Below the pieces are notes generated by a model, which worked only from the letters and a program-made list of their open reading frames with translations, had not been told where the DNA came from and did no database searches. The position numbers and the translations under genes are program-made. From NCBI RefSeq assembly GCF_910592395.1, contig NC_088320.1, positions 14,010,501-14,074,500 of the forward strand: 64,000 bases of DNA, in the 5' to 3' direction. Source of the DNA: Lineus longissimus. Lineage: Eukaryota > Nemertea > Pilidiophora > Heteronemertea > Lineidae. Positions 9,772-20,074 of the stretch are shown here, in pieces (positions within the stretch are counted from its first letter, which is position 1; each line of letters starts with the position of its first letter).

Positions 9772-11057
9772 TTTGTTGCTAAGGACTATGTCATAATGCT
9801 GTAAAGAAGCAATCTGATAGTTACTGATGTTCACCTGAGCATCAGAAACCACGAATATGTGCATTTCGTATGGCCCATTTCCTGTTTCTTTTGTTATTGA
9901 TAACTGGATTCCATCCTTTGTGTTTTGAAGCTTTTTACCTGAACCATGGAGACGGTTGTCCTCTGTGGTTCTCAAGTCCAACCACAACCCGCAGTGATTC
10001 GAGTCACCGTAATACTTCTCAATAGTCATGTAACAGTCATTAGTTTTCTTCAAATCCTCAGACATGAAGACAGTGCTTCTTGATTTTATCCCATTGATCC
10101 AACATTCTCATTCCTTCGAGGAACACTTGATTAGAAACACCCTCTATTGTAATCTGTACTTTAGTGATATTGGGGTTTTCGAACATCTCAGAAACTCTAG
10201 GTCCATCGACATAATCAGACACGAAAAGAAGCAATATGCCTTTAATTGACATCCTTGGAAAATTAATGTTCTCGTTGATTATGGTTTTATTGGTAAGTAA
10301 CATTGACTGTCTTGAAATGGTCTACCCAATCGTAAAAGATTGAGAAGCCAGAGTTGTACCTGATACTTAGTTGACTTGCAATAATCTTGTTAGTTACTGT
10401 GTCCTACTCAAAACATATATTTTCAAGTTTGTTGTTCATGGCTGCAGTTGTAACTGTTACTATTATTTCCTCCTTGGGTGCTAATGTAATCTCAATAATC
10501 ACATCATCGGTAATTGGAAACTTGTAAAATGGAGCATGGGTGTAGAATAGTTCAAAATCTAATGATATCTTGTATTTGGTACCGAACACTTTCTTAAGTG
10601 TCTTTTCGTCACTAGTTTCACCAGTGACATTAGCTTCAATTTCACAAGATCTTTCCTTCCTTAGATTGTCTGACTGGATACCTTAAAACACCCTGTTGTT
10701 TATTTCCTCTTCTGTTAACCACGAATCTTTAAATGTCAAATAATGACTGTATTCGTTGAGGTCAAATATATGTTCTGTTCCCCACTTAATTACCATCTTT
10801 GATATCAAGTTTCTACCGATATTATTAACCACACTATTATTTGAATCACCGGAAATGGTGACATCAGCAGACAGATAAAGAGATCTAGGGACAGATAATG
10901 TGTTCTCCCTCAATGCTGGTATTCTTACACACAATGTTTCTTTTGGATTAGCAGTTGAAGGGTTATGAGTGATAATGTGATGCTGTCTATAAGCCTTCAA
11001 TCCAAATGGAATCGTATGTGCTCTATCCGTGTTTAGTAAATATCATGTTGCCATTAT
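9772..11057 (-). pseudogene. Putative major capsid protein of the Polinton-like element (copy 1)
   Basis: About 425 codons on the minus strand start near 11,057. The frame is broken by a TGA at codon 4, a stop near 10,683, one near 10,404 and shifts around 10,305 and 10,060. Recognisable segments are RQHHIITHNPSTANP, LRENTLSVPRSLYLSADVTI, GTEHIFDLNEYSHY, ILLLFVSDYVDGPR and LHGSGKKLQNTKDGIQL. The long beta-strand-rich sequence and its position beside ATPase, penton-like and integrase genes suggest a double jelly-roll capsid. I recognise the family as an uncharacterised one shared by several invertebrate genomes; the capsid role is inference. The 3' end reads into the 31-bp repeat. Confidence 0.6.
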
Positions 11058-11149
11058 ATTTATTAGTAATGTAAAATTCAATATTTATTAATAAAATTCA
11101 ATATTACTTCTTAATATTACCCTTTACTACTTTAACTCCCCTTATCAAT

Positions 11150-12683
11150 ACATAGATTATTTAGGTAATAATGATAAAAATACTATGATCATGTGTTCAG
11201 CCAGAAAACTGACAACACCGGCCACGGATTTCAATAGGAATGAGACAAAAGAACCGATTATTCTAGGTAAAGCAGCTGCTGATTTCTTAGCCATTTCCAT
11301 AAGCCAATCAGCAAACTTCTTCAGTCCTTCTTTCACTCTGTCTGATATTGTTGTTTCTAGTTAAGGTTTAGGTTTAGGTTGTGGTTCAGGTTTATCTTCT
11401 GATTTAGGTTTATCTTCAGGTTTAGCCTCTGTTGTTTTAATATCAGGGCTCGGGTAAACTACTTGTCTCAGATAATTACTGATAGCTAGGCCTAGAGTTG
11501 GGAAGATCATAACTAAAGCTGTTACCATGGCAACAACAGTTAAACCTTTGGTCTTAAAAAGTAACCTAATTCAATCTATCAAAGGAATACTTGAATCTGG
11601 TTTCTTCAAAACATTAATCAATAAACGTTTCATACTTTTAATTTGTCCCTCTCTTTCATTTTCTATCCTAATTACTTTTTCCTTTTCTTCCTCTTTTAAT
11701 TTCTCTTCTACCTCTTTTATTCTATTTCTTAACCTTTCTAGTTCGTTTTCTTTGTCTGCATCTTATTCTTCTTCTAGTTAACTTTTTAATTCTTTTATTT
11801 GTCTTCGTTGCTCATTTTTCTGTGTTTGTAGTTCCATTATCTGCATATGTTTTTCTGCTTTTACTCCAGCAATATTTTGACCTTGCTTTTTGATCCTCTT
11901 AATTTCTCTAATATCTTGATCACTAAAACCGAATGCCCGAAGTTCTTCTTCCTTTGCATCTAACAACTTTTCTGCGGGTTTATCTGCTTGAGTAATTTGA
12001 TTAACTAGTTCTAATCGAGCTCTAACCTCAGGTTCTTGTACTAACTGATGTTGTCTTACAGATGCTGAGCCTTCCATAGGCACTGCTGTTGTTGGTGTAC
12101 TAGATTTTGGTTAACCTCCTATCATAGCTTCTGGTGTATTAGTTCCAATAAGATATTTAATCTTGTTAACAAGTGTTGTACCCATCTTATCTTTTAATGT
12201 ACTTTCAGCAAATAATTCATCATTCTCTTTAGTTATAGGAAATGCGATTTCACCTTTGTCAGAATAATCAATAACATTTCCATAGTGGGTTGGTGTCAAC
12301 TTTTTAACTTCATCATTTGATGGATAGTATACTAGAGCACCATATTTAATACGTAAATCTGGTGCTAGATTACTCAGTTTGTTATTGGCATATTTCCATT
12401 TTGCTTTACTCAATGCTTTATGCAGTTTATCCTCAGTAGTTGTGTAATGTGATTCTAATGTCTCCAGTTCTAATACAATACTTACTACATTTTCTGGTGT
12501 GTCAATAAATGAACTTTCTGTAGTCATATTACTTTCAACACCTATGTTATTATTGTAGCGTGTAACACTAGTATCATCACGAATTTTACTTAAATTACTG
12601 ATATCCATACTTTCATCATGAATATTAGGTTCTGACAACCTGTACTGTTTGTGCATTTCACATCCTTCTCCTCCCTCAGCCAT
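11150..12683 (-). pseudogene. Coiled-coil / membrane structural protein of the Polinton-like element (copy 1)
   Basis: The frame starts at MAEGGEG (12,683). It has an N-terminal region of about 190 residues, then a long Glu/Lys-rich coiled coil (AEKLLDAKEEELRAFGFS, ELERLRNRIKEVEEKLKEEE). Hydrophobic stretches follow at about 11,480-11,530 and 11,170-11,260, separated by a Lys/Pro-rich linker. It is broken by stops near 12,113, 11,775 and 11,360. Copy 2 lacks the 12,113 stop but has its own frameshift near 51,632. Whether this is one long or two adjacent proteins cannot be told. The function is unknown; a virion or membrane-anchoring role is a guess from context. Confidence 0.6.
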
Positions 12684-12746
12684 ATTTATTATTTCTGAAA
12701 TTATCGAATCAGAAAATTACCTAATCAGAAAGTATCAAATCCAAAA

Positions 12747-13586
12747 TTATGTAATCATAAAAGTAAACAATGCTCGAAGACTACCAAGCAGTGTGTACTT
12801 ACTTATATTATGTGTGTCATAATCCTGCTTAATAGTAACATGAGTAACAGTAACCTTATTAATAGGAACATTAGTACTAGTACCAGTACCATTTTGTCTA
12901 TTTTCTCCTACAAGGGTCTTAAAAGGAGGATCCTGAACTTTCTCAACATTAGTCTTAACCTTTATTTTCTGAACACTATCTCCTTCCATTAGTGGTGGTG
13001 CTACTATTTTCTTTTTATTGATGTCGTTGATACCAGGTTCAGCATTACTTGGAGCTATGGTATTATTGTAGTTATCTTTCTTACCTACATCTAACACCAT
13101 GTCTGACCCAATGATGTACAGGCCAGGTCCTATTACAAAATCTGGTTTTGTATGTGTTTGGGTAACGGCGTTCTGGTACCTTCGAATTGAGTTCGGAATA
13201 TCAGGGTGTTGATCTATCGAATCCCTTAGCAGCTTGTTAAACTGTGTCTGAGCATCTAATTCTGTCCTGGGTGTCCCAACTAGATATCTGGCGGCAAGTG
13301 GCGGCAAGTGGCGTTTGCCTGACGCCGTCCGTAGCACACTACGGTTTTTCAGGCGTTCAGGACTTTTGCGGCAAAAAATGCGCCTTGCCGCCGGAGTTGG
13401 CGTCCAGTGTGCTGCAAGCTTTAGCAGCTTGTTAAACTGTCTCTGAGCATCTAATTCTGTCCTTGGTGTCCCAACTATAGGCGTTCTGTGGCCTATACCA
13501 ATGCAAGCTGATTCCGGAGAAAAAAATGGCGGAAAAAATGGCAGAAAGCAGATCAAGTACGGAGACCTAAAATATTTCTTAGCCAA
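12747..13586 (-). pseudogene. Unrecognised Polinton-element gene next to the integrase (copy 1, with internal insertion)
   Basis: The open frame includes PNSIRRYQNAVTQTHTKPDF, GPGLYIIGSDMVLDVGKKDN and a Lys/Asn-rich tail ending FTFMIT. In this copy the segment VGTPRTELDAQ-QFNKLL appears twice because a hairpin-containing insertion with duplicated flanks sits at about 13,226-13,480; copy 2 has one instance. The frame overlaps the start of the integrase on the other strand. I cannot assign a function. Confidence 0.55.
13226..13480. repeat. Insertion with ~50-bp flanking direct repeats and GGCGGCAAG inverted repeat
   Basis: Copy 1 contains about 200 bp absent from copy 2. About 50 bp (AGCAGCTTGTTAAACTGT...) lies at 13,226-13,275 and again at about 13,424-13,476. 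Between them is unique GC-rich DNA whose ends carry GGCGGCAAG and CTTGCCGCC and can fold into a hairpin. Confidence 0.7.
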
Positions 13587-14115
13587 TTTACCAACCTACC
13601 AATTACACAAACCAATCAATAAAAACTTCACTTTTCGGAAAATAGTGGTTTCTTATGCAAACCAGCAGTGGCAGACGGATTAAGTGGATTGACAGAAGTA
13701 TGAAAAAGGCAATAACAGCTTCAGATATATTTTAACTATCATTGATTTATTCAGCCGTTATGGATGGGCCCTGCCCTTCAAGACTAAGGGGGGGGGGAGT
13801 GGGGAGTGAAATAATTATTTGTCACTATTTTGAAAGAAGCCAAACCAGAGAAGTTGCAGTTTGACGATGGAGAATAGTTCCACAAAAATCTCTGAAAACA
13901 GGATTACTGGAGAAGAATAACATAGAATGGTTCTCAACTTTCTCAAGTAAGAAGGCAGCTGTTGTGGAACGAGTTAACAGGATTCAACAGGACAACAAAA
14001 ATGTGGAAAAATCTCACAGAAAAACAGACCTACAAATGGTTAGACATTTTTTATCATTGAGTGAATGGTTACAATCCACATTTCACTGGAATGAAGCCAG
14101 TAAAAGCCCATCCTG
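13501..14115 (+). pseudogene. Polinton-type retroviral-like integrase (rve), copy 1
   Basis: This plus-strand gene diverges from the capsid cluster. Readable blocks are KYGDLKYFLANLPTYQLHKP (N-terminal part), QQWQTD followed by a stop (the first catalytic Asp lies in this block), IIDLFSRYGWALPFKTK, and FSSKKAAVVERVNRI with the catalytic Glu near 13,970. The frame is broken by a stop at 13,681, a poly-G run at 13,788-13,797 and further shifts. The enzyme family inserts Polintons with 5-6-bp target duplications. The closest named relatives are the integrases annotated as F54H12.3-like. Confidence 0.75.
13788..13800. repeat. Poly-G tract inside the integrase pseudogene (copy 1)
   Basis: About ten consecutive G fall in the integrase core. 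The same site in copy 2 (52,917-52,934) has a much longer run, so the tract has expanded or contracted between copies. Confidence 0.8.
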
Positions 14116-14924
14116 ACTCTCGTGCGTTTGCGTCACCACTATCGAACTCCAGTGGGACACGTGATGAGCCATGGTCTAATGGAAGGGTTGCCAAATGAGA
14201 GTATATATCACGTGACCACATCACGCGACCGGCTTTGACGGCTCCATTTGTCAAGGTTTTTTTGGTGAAAGCGTTCGTTGCTGAAGTCTGAGGAAAAGTT
14301 GCGAGCTTGTGGATATTGCCGATTCAATTGATAAATGATGGCTTAAACGCTCATTACTGGTGCGTGACCATAGGGTAGGCCTAATAATCCCCAGCATGCG
14401 GTCAGCCTCGAGGAGGATGCAGACTGTCGAAGGAGGATACAGTTCAGGCCACAGTTGACATCCCTCCTGGTACGCGTCACTTACGCGCAACTTAGTCCCG
14501 AGTTGCGCGACAACGACGCACCAGTTACGCTCATGACTTATCTCTCTATGTTTCGCCTGTCTTACACGCAGGCCGACGCGCGACTTACGCACGTCCTTCG
14601 CGCTGTGTAGCGTGTCAATGGCACGTTATTTGATGCGAGTTACGGGATTCAAATTGTGATTTGGACTGTGCAGGGAAGGATATTGAAAAAAAATGTGGTA
14701 CTGACCTCTATTATATACTAGTAGTATACCTCATCAACTTGATGGATGATTGTTCACTTGAAAAAAGCAGCAGTGACAAAGTACTTTACTAATGGATTAT
14801 GAATACAATCAATATAACAGTCGATTCAAATCATAATTCGTATAATAACATCTTCGCTTCCTAGTATTTCAATGTATGTTGTGAATTCAATTGTATGTTG
14901 TGTTGTTTTATAGAAACGTCTCTT
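14116..14924. other. Non-coding, no gene seen
   Basis: No credible ORF or exon was found. The part around 14,350-14,640 is rich in repeated TTACGC/GCGTAA words in both orientations, suggesting a degraded inverted-repeat element. A matching stretch in copy 2 is at 53,240-54,040. Confidence 0.5.
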
Positions 14925-15490
14925 TAGTGGTAGACAGACTATCTCTCTATCGTCGCCCGAGTGTTGGACAGGCTATCTACCAAACTTCGCTGCACTTTAG
15001 TGATTCAACACGTCCCCATGCCCATGGCTGGTGGTGGACAAGCTAGCTATATAACTATGCTGCACTTAATCCAACACATCCCCAGCTTTGGACAGGCTAT
15101 CTACCAAACGTCGCTGCACTTAATCAATCCAGCACGTCTCTCCTCAAGTGACGAAGTGTGGTGGTCATACTATCTATCGAACTATGTTGCTTTTAATCAA
15201 TCCAATACGTCGCCAGTGGTGGACAGGCTATCTACCAAACTTCGCTGCACTTTAGCGATTCAACACGTCCCCATGGCCGGTGGTGAACAGGCTATCTATC
15301 GAACTATGCTGCTTTTAATCAATGCAACACGTCGCCAGTGTTGGACAGGCTAACTACCAAACGTCGCTGTACTGAATCAATCCAGCACGTCTTTCCTCAA
15401 GAGACGAAGTGTGGTGGTCATACTATCTAACGAACTTCGCTATATTTCAGCAATCCAATATGTCCCCAGTGGTGGAGAGGCTATATTGTA
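14925..15490. repeat. Minisatellite, ~60-65-bp units (copy 1)
   Basis: There are about nine imperfect units containing GTGGTGGACAGGCTATCTA, then CCAAACTTCGCTGCACTT and CAACACGTCCCCATGGC. Copy 2 (54,045-54,515) has fewer units in a different arrangement, so the array varies between copies. Short ORFs through it are by-products of the repeat. Confidence 0.85.
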
Positions 15491-16080
15491 TCTGATCCTC
15501 ATCACGAGAAAATCATCTCGTGCGATCCGGATACTCGGGTCAGCCACTAGTGCAGTTTTCTAAAAGTCTGGTCTGCGCTCGCACACATAGATAAAATAGC
15601 ATGTGGCGGTGTAAGATCAGGGTAACGTTAAATCAAACGAAAAGTTTTGTAGGCCAGGGTCTAGTTGTTCAAAGGAAGTTTTGTCACTAACGCTGGCATA
15701 AACTTACTTCTCGTTGAGTCAAAAGGCTCAACTGAAGGAGATAACGCCAGGTTAAGTTAACACAAGCGTTCGTGGCAAAATTAGTTTTGTACAACCTGGT
15801 CCAGGATCGAGTTGTGCCATTGCATGATAAAAATGACGAATAAAGTCCTTTTTCTACGATGTTCGATGCGAAATAAAATTGGAAAAACTGTTTAATACTT
15901 TATTACTGAGGAATGATACGTCTTGTTCTTCCAAAAATGGCGTAGACAAATATTAGTCCAATACTCAACTAAATAACGCGAGTTCAGGTTTTCAAAGTAA
16001 CTTCGCTGAGTATAAAATGAAGAAATATCTAGAGCATTTCTGAACTCATCAATTTGAAACGATCAGAGAAATCATATGAA
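15491..16080. other. Non-coding; contains the empty Kolobok target site
   Basis: No gene is seen. TTAA at 15,892-15,895 is the unoccupied counterpart of the TTAA duplication flanking the 6-kb Kolobok insertion in copy 2. The sequence on either side matches the flanks of that element. Confidence 0.85.
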
Positions 16081-16088
16081 AACCCTTC

Positions 16089-16511
16089 ATGCCTTATCAC
16101 GTGCCTCCACTGCTCAGAAGTACATTATACATACACATTGCTATCTATTCTGTGCTCATATCACAAATGGTCAATTCTTTGAGAATCTTTGAGAGAGTGC
16201 ATTGGGAAGGCTCTCTTACCACGAAGGAGGTATCGTTGACTAGATCTCTACTGCAGTGCTCTATTGTATTCACTTCAGGAAGACGTGTGGTGAGTTTTAG
16301 TTTTAGTATTGAATACAAAGTGCAAACCACTTGCATAATACATTCATCACAGCATGAGGATGCAGTGGGTAAAAAATTAAACAAAAAAGGAGCGTACATC
16401 TGGATGGAAAGGGTAGGTAGAGGTAAGGACCAGTTATTAAAAAATATCCTCGGTGCCCCTCTCGGGTATTTCATCACCTTTCAAGACTCGTGCTCGTGCA
16501 ATAGAGATTGA
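16089..16511 (+). CDS. Unrecognised ORF of ~140 codons, conserved in both copies
   Basis: The frame begins MPYHVPPLLRSTLYIH and ends DSCSCNRD. The counterpart at 61,171-61,587 keeps the frame despite many substitutions and a 6-bp deletion (both lengths differ by multiples of three), which argues for coding. Strong splice-donor-like sequences occur near 16,410-16,425 (AGAG-GTAAGG and AGG-GTAGGT), and a good acceptor (TTTCGCCTGCAG) lies at about 19,003-19,015 just before the 311-codon frame, so it may be an upstream exon of that gene. No domain is recognised. Confidence 0.45.
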   Translation: MPYHVPPLLRSTLYIHIAIYSVLISQMVNSLRIFERVHWEGSLTTKEVSLTRSLLQCSIVFTSGRRVVSFSFSIEYKVQTTCIIHSSQHEDAVGKKLNKKGAYIWMERVGRGKDQLLKNILGAPLGYFITFQDSCSCNRD

Positions 16512-16646
16512 AACCATCACCTGATGCCGCCATCAAATTTGCTCGACACGAAGTACTTGAATACTATTGCCAACTTCACTAAACTATCAGGTTACCCCAC
16601 TTCTATACAACGCACACAGCGCACTTATGCCATGTCAGCATATATA

Positions 16647-18459
16647 CAGTCAGTTGGCCGCGCCCCCATTTCCGCGTAATTCTCTCTGCGCTATGACGTC
16701 ACTGCATATCATTACGAGCTCATTATCGCGTACATTTAGGCGTGAAAAATATGAAGTCGGAAATCGATCCTAAACTTGCCAAAATCTTTCTGAATGACAT
16801 GTAAACGAAACATATTATTCTAGATGAAACATTAATTAGTAGTTTCATTAAGAAAAAAGTTTAAAAAGTCCTGAGGTTTGCTGAAAGATAAAGCAGATTT
16901 TTCCTGAATGACAACAGCATGGATGTACAATTACAACAGACAAATTGATGGCAAACTTCAAGTTAAACCAATCGCAATCTTGCAGGAAGATGTCCTGTAA
17001 TAGGTTAAGTTTACACCTTTTAACACTGGCATTGGTCATGCTGCTCAAATTACATACTTTATCAGCTTTTTGGTATTATCTTTTACTGATACAGAAACTC
17101 TAAAAATGAGATGATGGCAAGTTCTGTGCGCAATGCCTGGCACAAAATAACTCTTGTGGGGGTACTGATGAGGCTATTCCCGGCTTTATAAGCATCATTG
17201 ATGGCTTGGAAGCTCGTTCAGACCCAGGTCAGGGTCAGGGAAAATAAAGTATCCATCCAAAGGTCGTCCAAAATTACCAGACAATGCCTATTATTGAGCC
17301 ATGTCACCTAGTAGGCCCTGGTGTTTTGGACCGTGAAGATCCACATTGTAATGTGTATATGATTTCTTTTCCTGAAGTATGGCAGCCTTTTACAGGCAAA
17401 TCTGGCAAAAAAGTGCCTAAACATAGGCCACTAAAATTACCAAACAAACAAAAGATATATCATTATGAGAAAGTTTATTTTCACAGAGGATATACAGAGA
17501 AATTTCTGAATTAAGAATCAGTCGGATTGCCCAACAATGTAGTAGTAGTAACATCTCAGTCACCTGGATCTGTTCGGAAGTGAAGCATTACTGTTTGAGC
17601 ACATCCACACAAATCGATAGTATTCCTGGTCAATATCAATGACGATATGGTGGAACACATGACATACCTCCAGTCTCATAACATAACATAACACTCACTC
17701 AGTCAGTCACTGTCACTCTGACATGTCTGATGTGATGACTATTCTACCTGTAGCTTTATCAAAAGGCTCAAAATCATCTGGTCATTTGGCCACAAGTTGT
17801 AGAAATTATAGTCAGACTAAGCATATTCATCAACAGAACTCACACAGGCTACAATCATGCTATTCTCACTTTTAATCACAATTTTTTTGAGACACGCTGT
17901 GCATTAAAATATTTTTACAATATCGCGTCGTGCACGCAATTGCCGCGAAAAACGGCTTGATTAACATCACGTGATGCAAAACGTCATAAATAATTAATGA
18001 TATTTCTTCGAAAAATCACCAAATTAAGTGCCAAAAAAGAAATATTTAGGAAACCGGGTGCTAAATGTTTTAAAAGATGTGAATTCATTTTGGATTGGTC
18101 AACCACATCACAAAATATCAATTTACCAAATATCGCCGCAAAGCTTGAAAATATCTTTGAGTGAGGTATGTTCAGCGAAGATTGCGAAAGTATCATCTTT
18201 CGAAAAATTGATCAAACTCGGTTGATTTTGCTTGGAATTTGATGAAATAAACACCATTTTTTTCTTTCAAAAACTTACAATTTCGCCATCTTTGATAAAT
18301 CGCTCTCCCCGAACAGTCGTACATGCTACAGAGGTTTTAGTCTCTGCCACAAATATGGCACGAGTTAGTACCAAATTTTACCGATATGTGACAGTAGCAG
18401 CGCAACGCAGAGAGAAACGCTCTTTTGGCGCTGCGAACGGGGGCGCGGCCAACTGACTG
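16647..18459. mobile_element. 1.8-kb TIR DNA transposon with TATA target duplication (copy 1 only)
   Basis: The termini are CAGTCAGTTGGCCGCGCCCC and its reverse complement, with TATA on both sides (16,643-16,646 and 18,460-18,463). Copy 2 has the uninterrupted CAGCATATATACCTAG, the predicted empty site. The interior has an open frame of 76 codons at 17,284-17,514 (VGPGVLDREDPHCNVYMISF) that continues past one stop, but I do not recognise a transposase. It is probably non-autonomous. Subterminal TCTCTCTGCG is shared by both ends. The superfamily is not assigned. Confidence 0.85.
17284..17514 (+). pseudogene. Unrecognised ORF remnant inside the TIR element
   Basis: There are 76 codons with an organised composition (CHLVGPGVLDREDPHCNVYM, then KIYHYEKVYFHRGYTEKFLN). 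The frame continues after a single stop with ESVGLPNNVVVVTSQSPG. It may be a captured or ancestral gene fragment of the transposon. No domain is assigned. Confidence 0.3.
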
Positions 18460-18463
18460 TATA

Positions 18464-19015
18464 CCTAGAATCGCCAAAGCAAAAACCGTCATTACTATCG
18501 ATACCTGGTCTTCCACTATGCATGTCTCCTGCAACACCCACAAGTGTCATGTTAGTGTTTTTGTAATATGGACGATTGGGAATGGAAGGGATTGCAGGGA
18601 GACTGCCACTGACTGCTCTTCTATTCTCCGTACGTCCTCAATCATACAAATCTTATCAATATCAAACTATTCGATCTGTACTTCTAGATATCGTAAAGAC
18701 TAATACACGTATAGGCATATAAAACACCATTGATGACCGAATAGTTATGTTTTGAAGGATAATATACGTGTAAATGTTTTGCTAAACGAGTAGGCGACAA
18801 CTGCCGTCATGACTCTCAATCTTCGGGGTCTTATCGGCAAATGGGGGAGGCTACCTACGCACTCGGCGATCACCTCGGCCACAACTAATAAGTCTCCGGA
18901 TTTCGGGGGAGCTGCATCCCCCAAAGTTTCGATCACGGGAAGCCATGTGCGAATGCAACCACACACAGCGTTATTTTCATCTTAGGTCGGAATAGATTTA
19001 CTACGTTTCGCCTGC
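18464..19015. other. No clear gene; partly deleted in copy 2
   Basis: The segment matches copy 2 at 61,720-62,125, but about 200 bp (18,680-18,890) are missing there. A splice-acceptor-like TTTCGCCTGCAG precedes the 311-codon ORF in both copies. No convincing exon was found here. Confidence 0.4.
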
Positions 19016-19032
19016 AGCGAAAATTTCGACTG

Positions 19033-19968
19033 ATGAAAACTACTGCGAAGAAGATACTGTGTATTATTTACAGTCCTATACAGCGGGTTTTTCTCTTACA
19101 TTCATGTGGTGGCAATGCCCAATTGATGAAACCACCATCTTTCATGATTGCATATTACCCAGGCTCAATTCCTACACAAAAACATATTTTTGACCTTCAA
19201 GAACGGGTCACTGATGTTTTATGCTTTAAAGCATATCTCCTTGTGTTCTGTTTACATTCCCCTCTCAGAAAGTTGTCTGTAGATTTATACAGTTATAGCG
19301 GAAGATTTGTATCTCATGTAACTGTGAACTACACCATGACTGGTTTAAGATGCAGGCCGGTGTTGTCAGATGACATGAGTCATGTGATAGTTTGGACTCA
19401 AAATTTTCCCAGAACAACCAAACGCCACAGGTTTAATTACGAATTAATTCTATTTGAAATTGACTATCACTCCGAACAAGATATTGCATTTACTCATCCA
19501 AATATGATAACGTCCGTACAAGCAATCATATACAATATCAGCCCTCCTCAGGCAGTGTGGTCGAATAAAACCATTTTTGTTTATGGTAATCCCAGAAAGA
19601 AAAGGCCATATGAGGTATTTCACCACAAAGAAGGATACTACAAACTGATTCACAACCAGACGATAAATATGAAGCACATCTTTTATGGGACATGCGATCA
19701 TTTCAATAGCGAATTTTTGCTTTTGCAACCGGAGAGTAAAGGATACTTTTATTCCTATTCACCTGTTTGGGTGTCATTTACAGATGACAACAAGTTGATT
19801 CAAGTTACCCGAGTTCCAAGTTTCGAAATAATGTTTCCAAAACGCCCAATGCCAAGACCGGTATTAGCAATCAGTACAAACAGAATACTTCTCATTACTC
19901 GCACACACTACACCTGGCGGGTACCTGCGATCATTCATCACTTCCGCATGGTGCTTGGACATGACTGA
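19033..19968 (+). CDS. Unrecognised 311-codon protein, paired with 62,143-63,078
   Basis: An uninterrupted frame runs from MKTTAKKILCIIYSP to HHFRMVLGHD. The second copy has the same length, with no indels or stops but roughly 50-55 amino-acid differences by eye. That is far more divergence than in the flanking transposons and shows that the frame is under constraint. The sequence is rich in aromatic and beta-branched residues with alternating short strands (VTDVLCFKAYLLVFCL, LSVDLYSYSGRFVSHV), compatible with a beta-propeller, but no family is recognised. The frame is open through a preceding acceptor-like CAG, so it may be a terminal exon. Confidence 0.6.
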   Translation: MKTTAKKILCIIYSPIQRVFLLHSCGGNAQLMKPPSFMIAYYPGSIPTQKHIFDLQERVTDVLCFKAYLLVFCLHSPLRKLSVDLYSYSGRFVSHVTVNYTMTGLRCRPVLSDDMSHVIVWTQNFPRTTKRHRFNYELILFEIDYHSEQDIAFTHPNMITSVQAIIYNISPPQAVWSNKTIFVYGNPRKKRPYEVFHHKEGYYKLIHNQTINMKHIFYGTCDHFNSEFLLLQPESKGYFYSYSPVWVSFTDDNKLIQVTRVPSFEIMFPKRPMPRPVLAISTNRILLITRTHYTWRVPAIIHHFRMVLGHD

Positions 19969-20074
19969 TCGTCCTCTTCTACAGCTTTTACTCTGCACTT
20001 GGAGGCGAGGGAAGTTCAAGAAGAACAAGGGAGTTCAATTCCTCCTCCAAGGCGGGATGAGCGTTTATGCGTGC

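Larger units (their letters stand above)
9767..14115 (-). mobile_element. Right half of a decayed Polinton/Maverick-like element (copy 1)
   Basis: The gene cluster is, left to right: putative capsid gene (-), coiled-coil/membrane protein (-), a further gene (-) and a divergent integrase (+). The related left half at 32,961-38,352 carries the packaging ATPase and penton-like gene and ends in the same 31-bp repeat that begins this segment. ATPase + jelly-roll capsid + retroviral-like integrase is the signature of Polintons. No DNA polymerase B or cysteine protease was found. All genes carry stops or frameshifts. Confidence 0.75.

Noticed and set aside
14251-14592. 113-codon minus-strand ORF near the Polinton right end
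   Set aside because: Low-complexity TTACGC-type repeats, not conserved in frame between the copies, no recognisable motif.
14961-15353. 130-codon plus-strand ORF in the minisatellite
   Set aside because: It is a by-product of ~60-bp repeat units that happen to keep one frame open; copy 2 does not preserve it.
16145-16477. Minus-strand 110-codon ORF opposite the conserved 140-codon ORF
   Set aside because: Copy 2 preserves the plus-strand frame, not this one.
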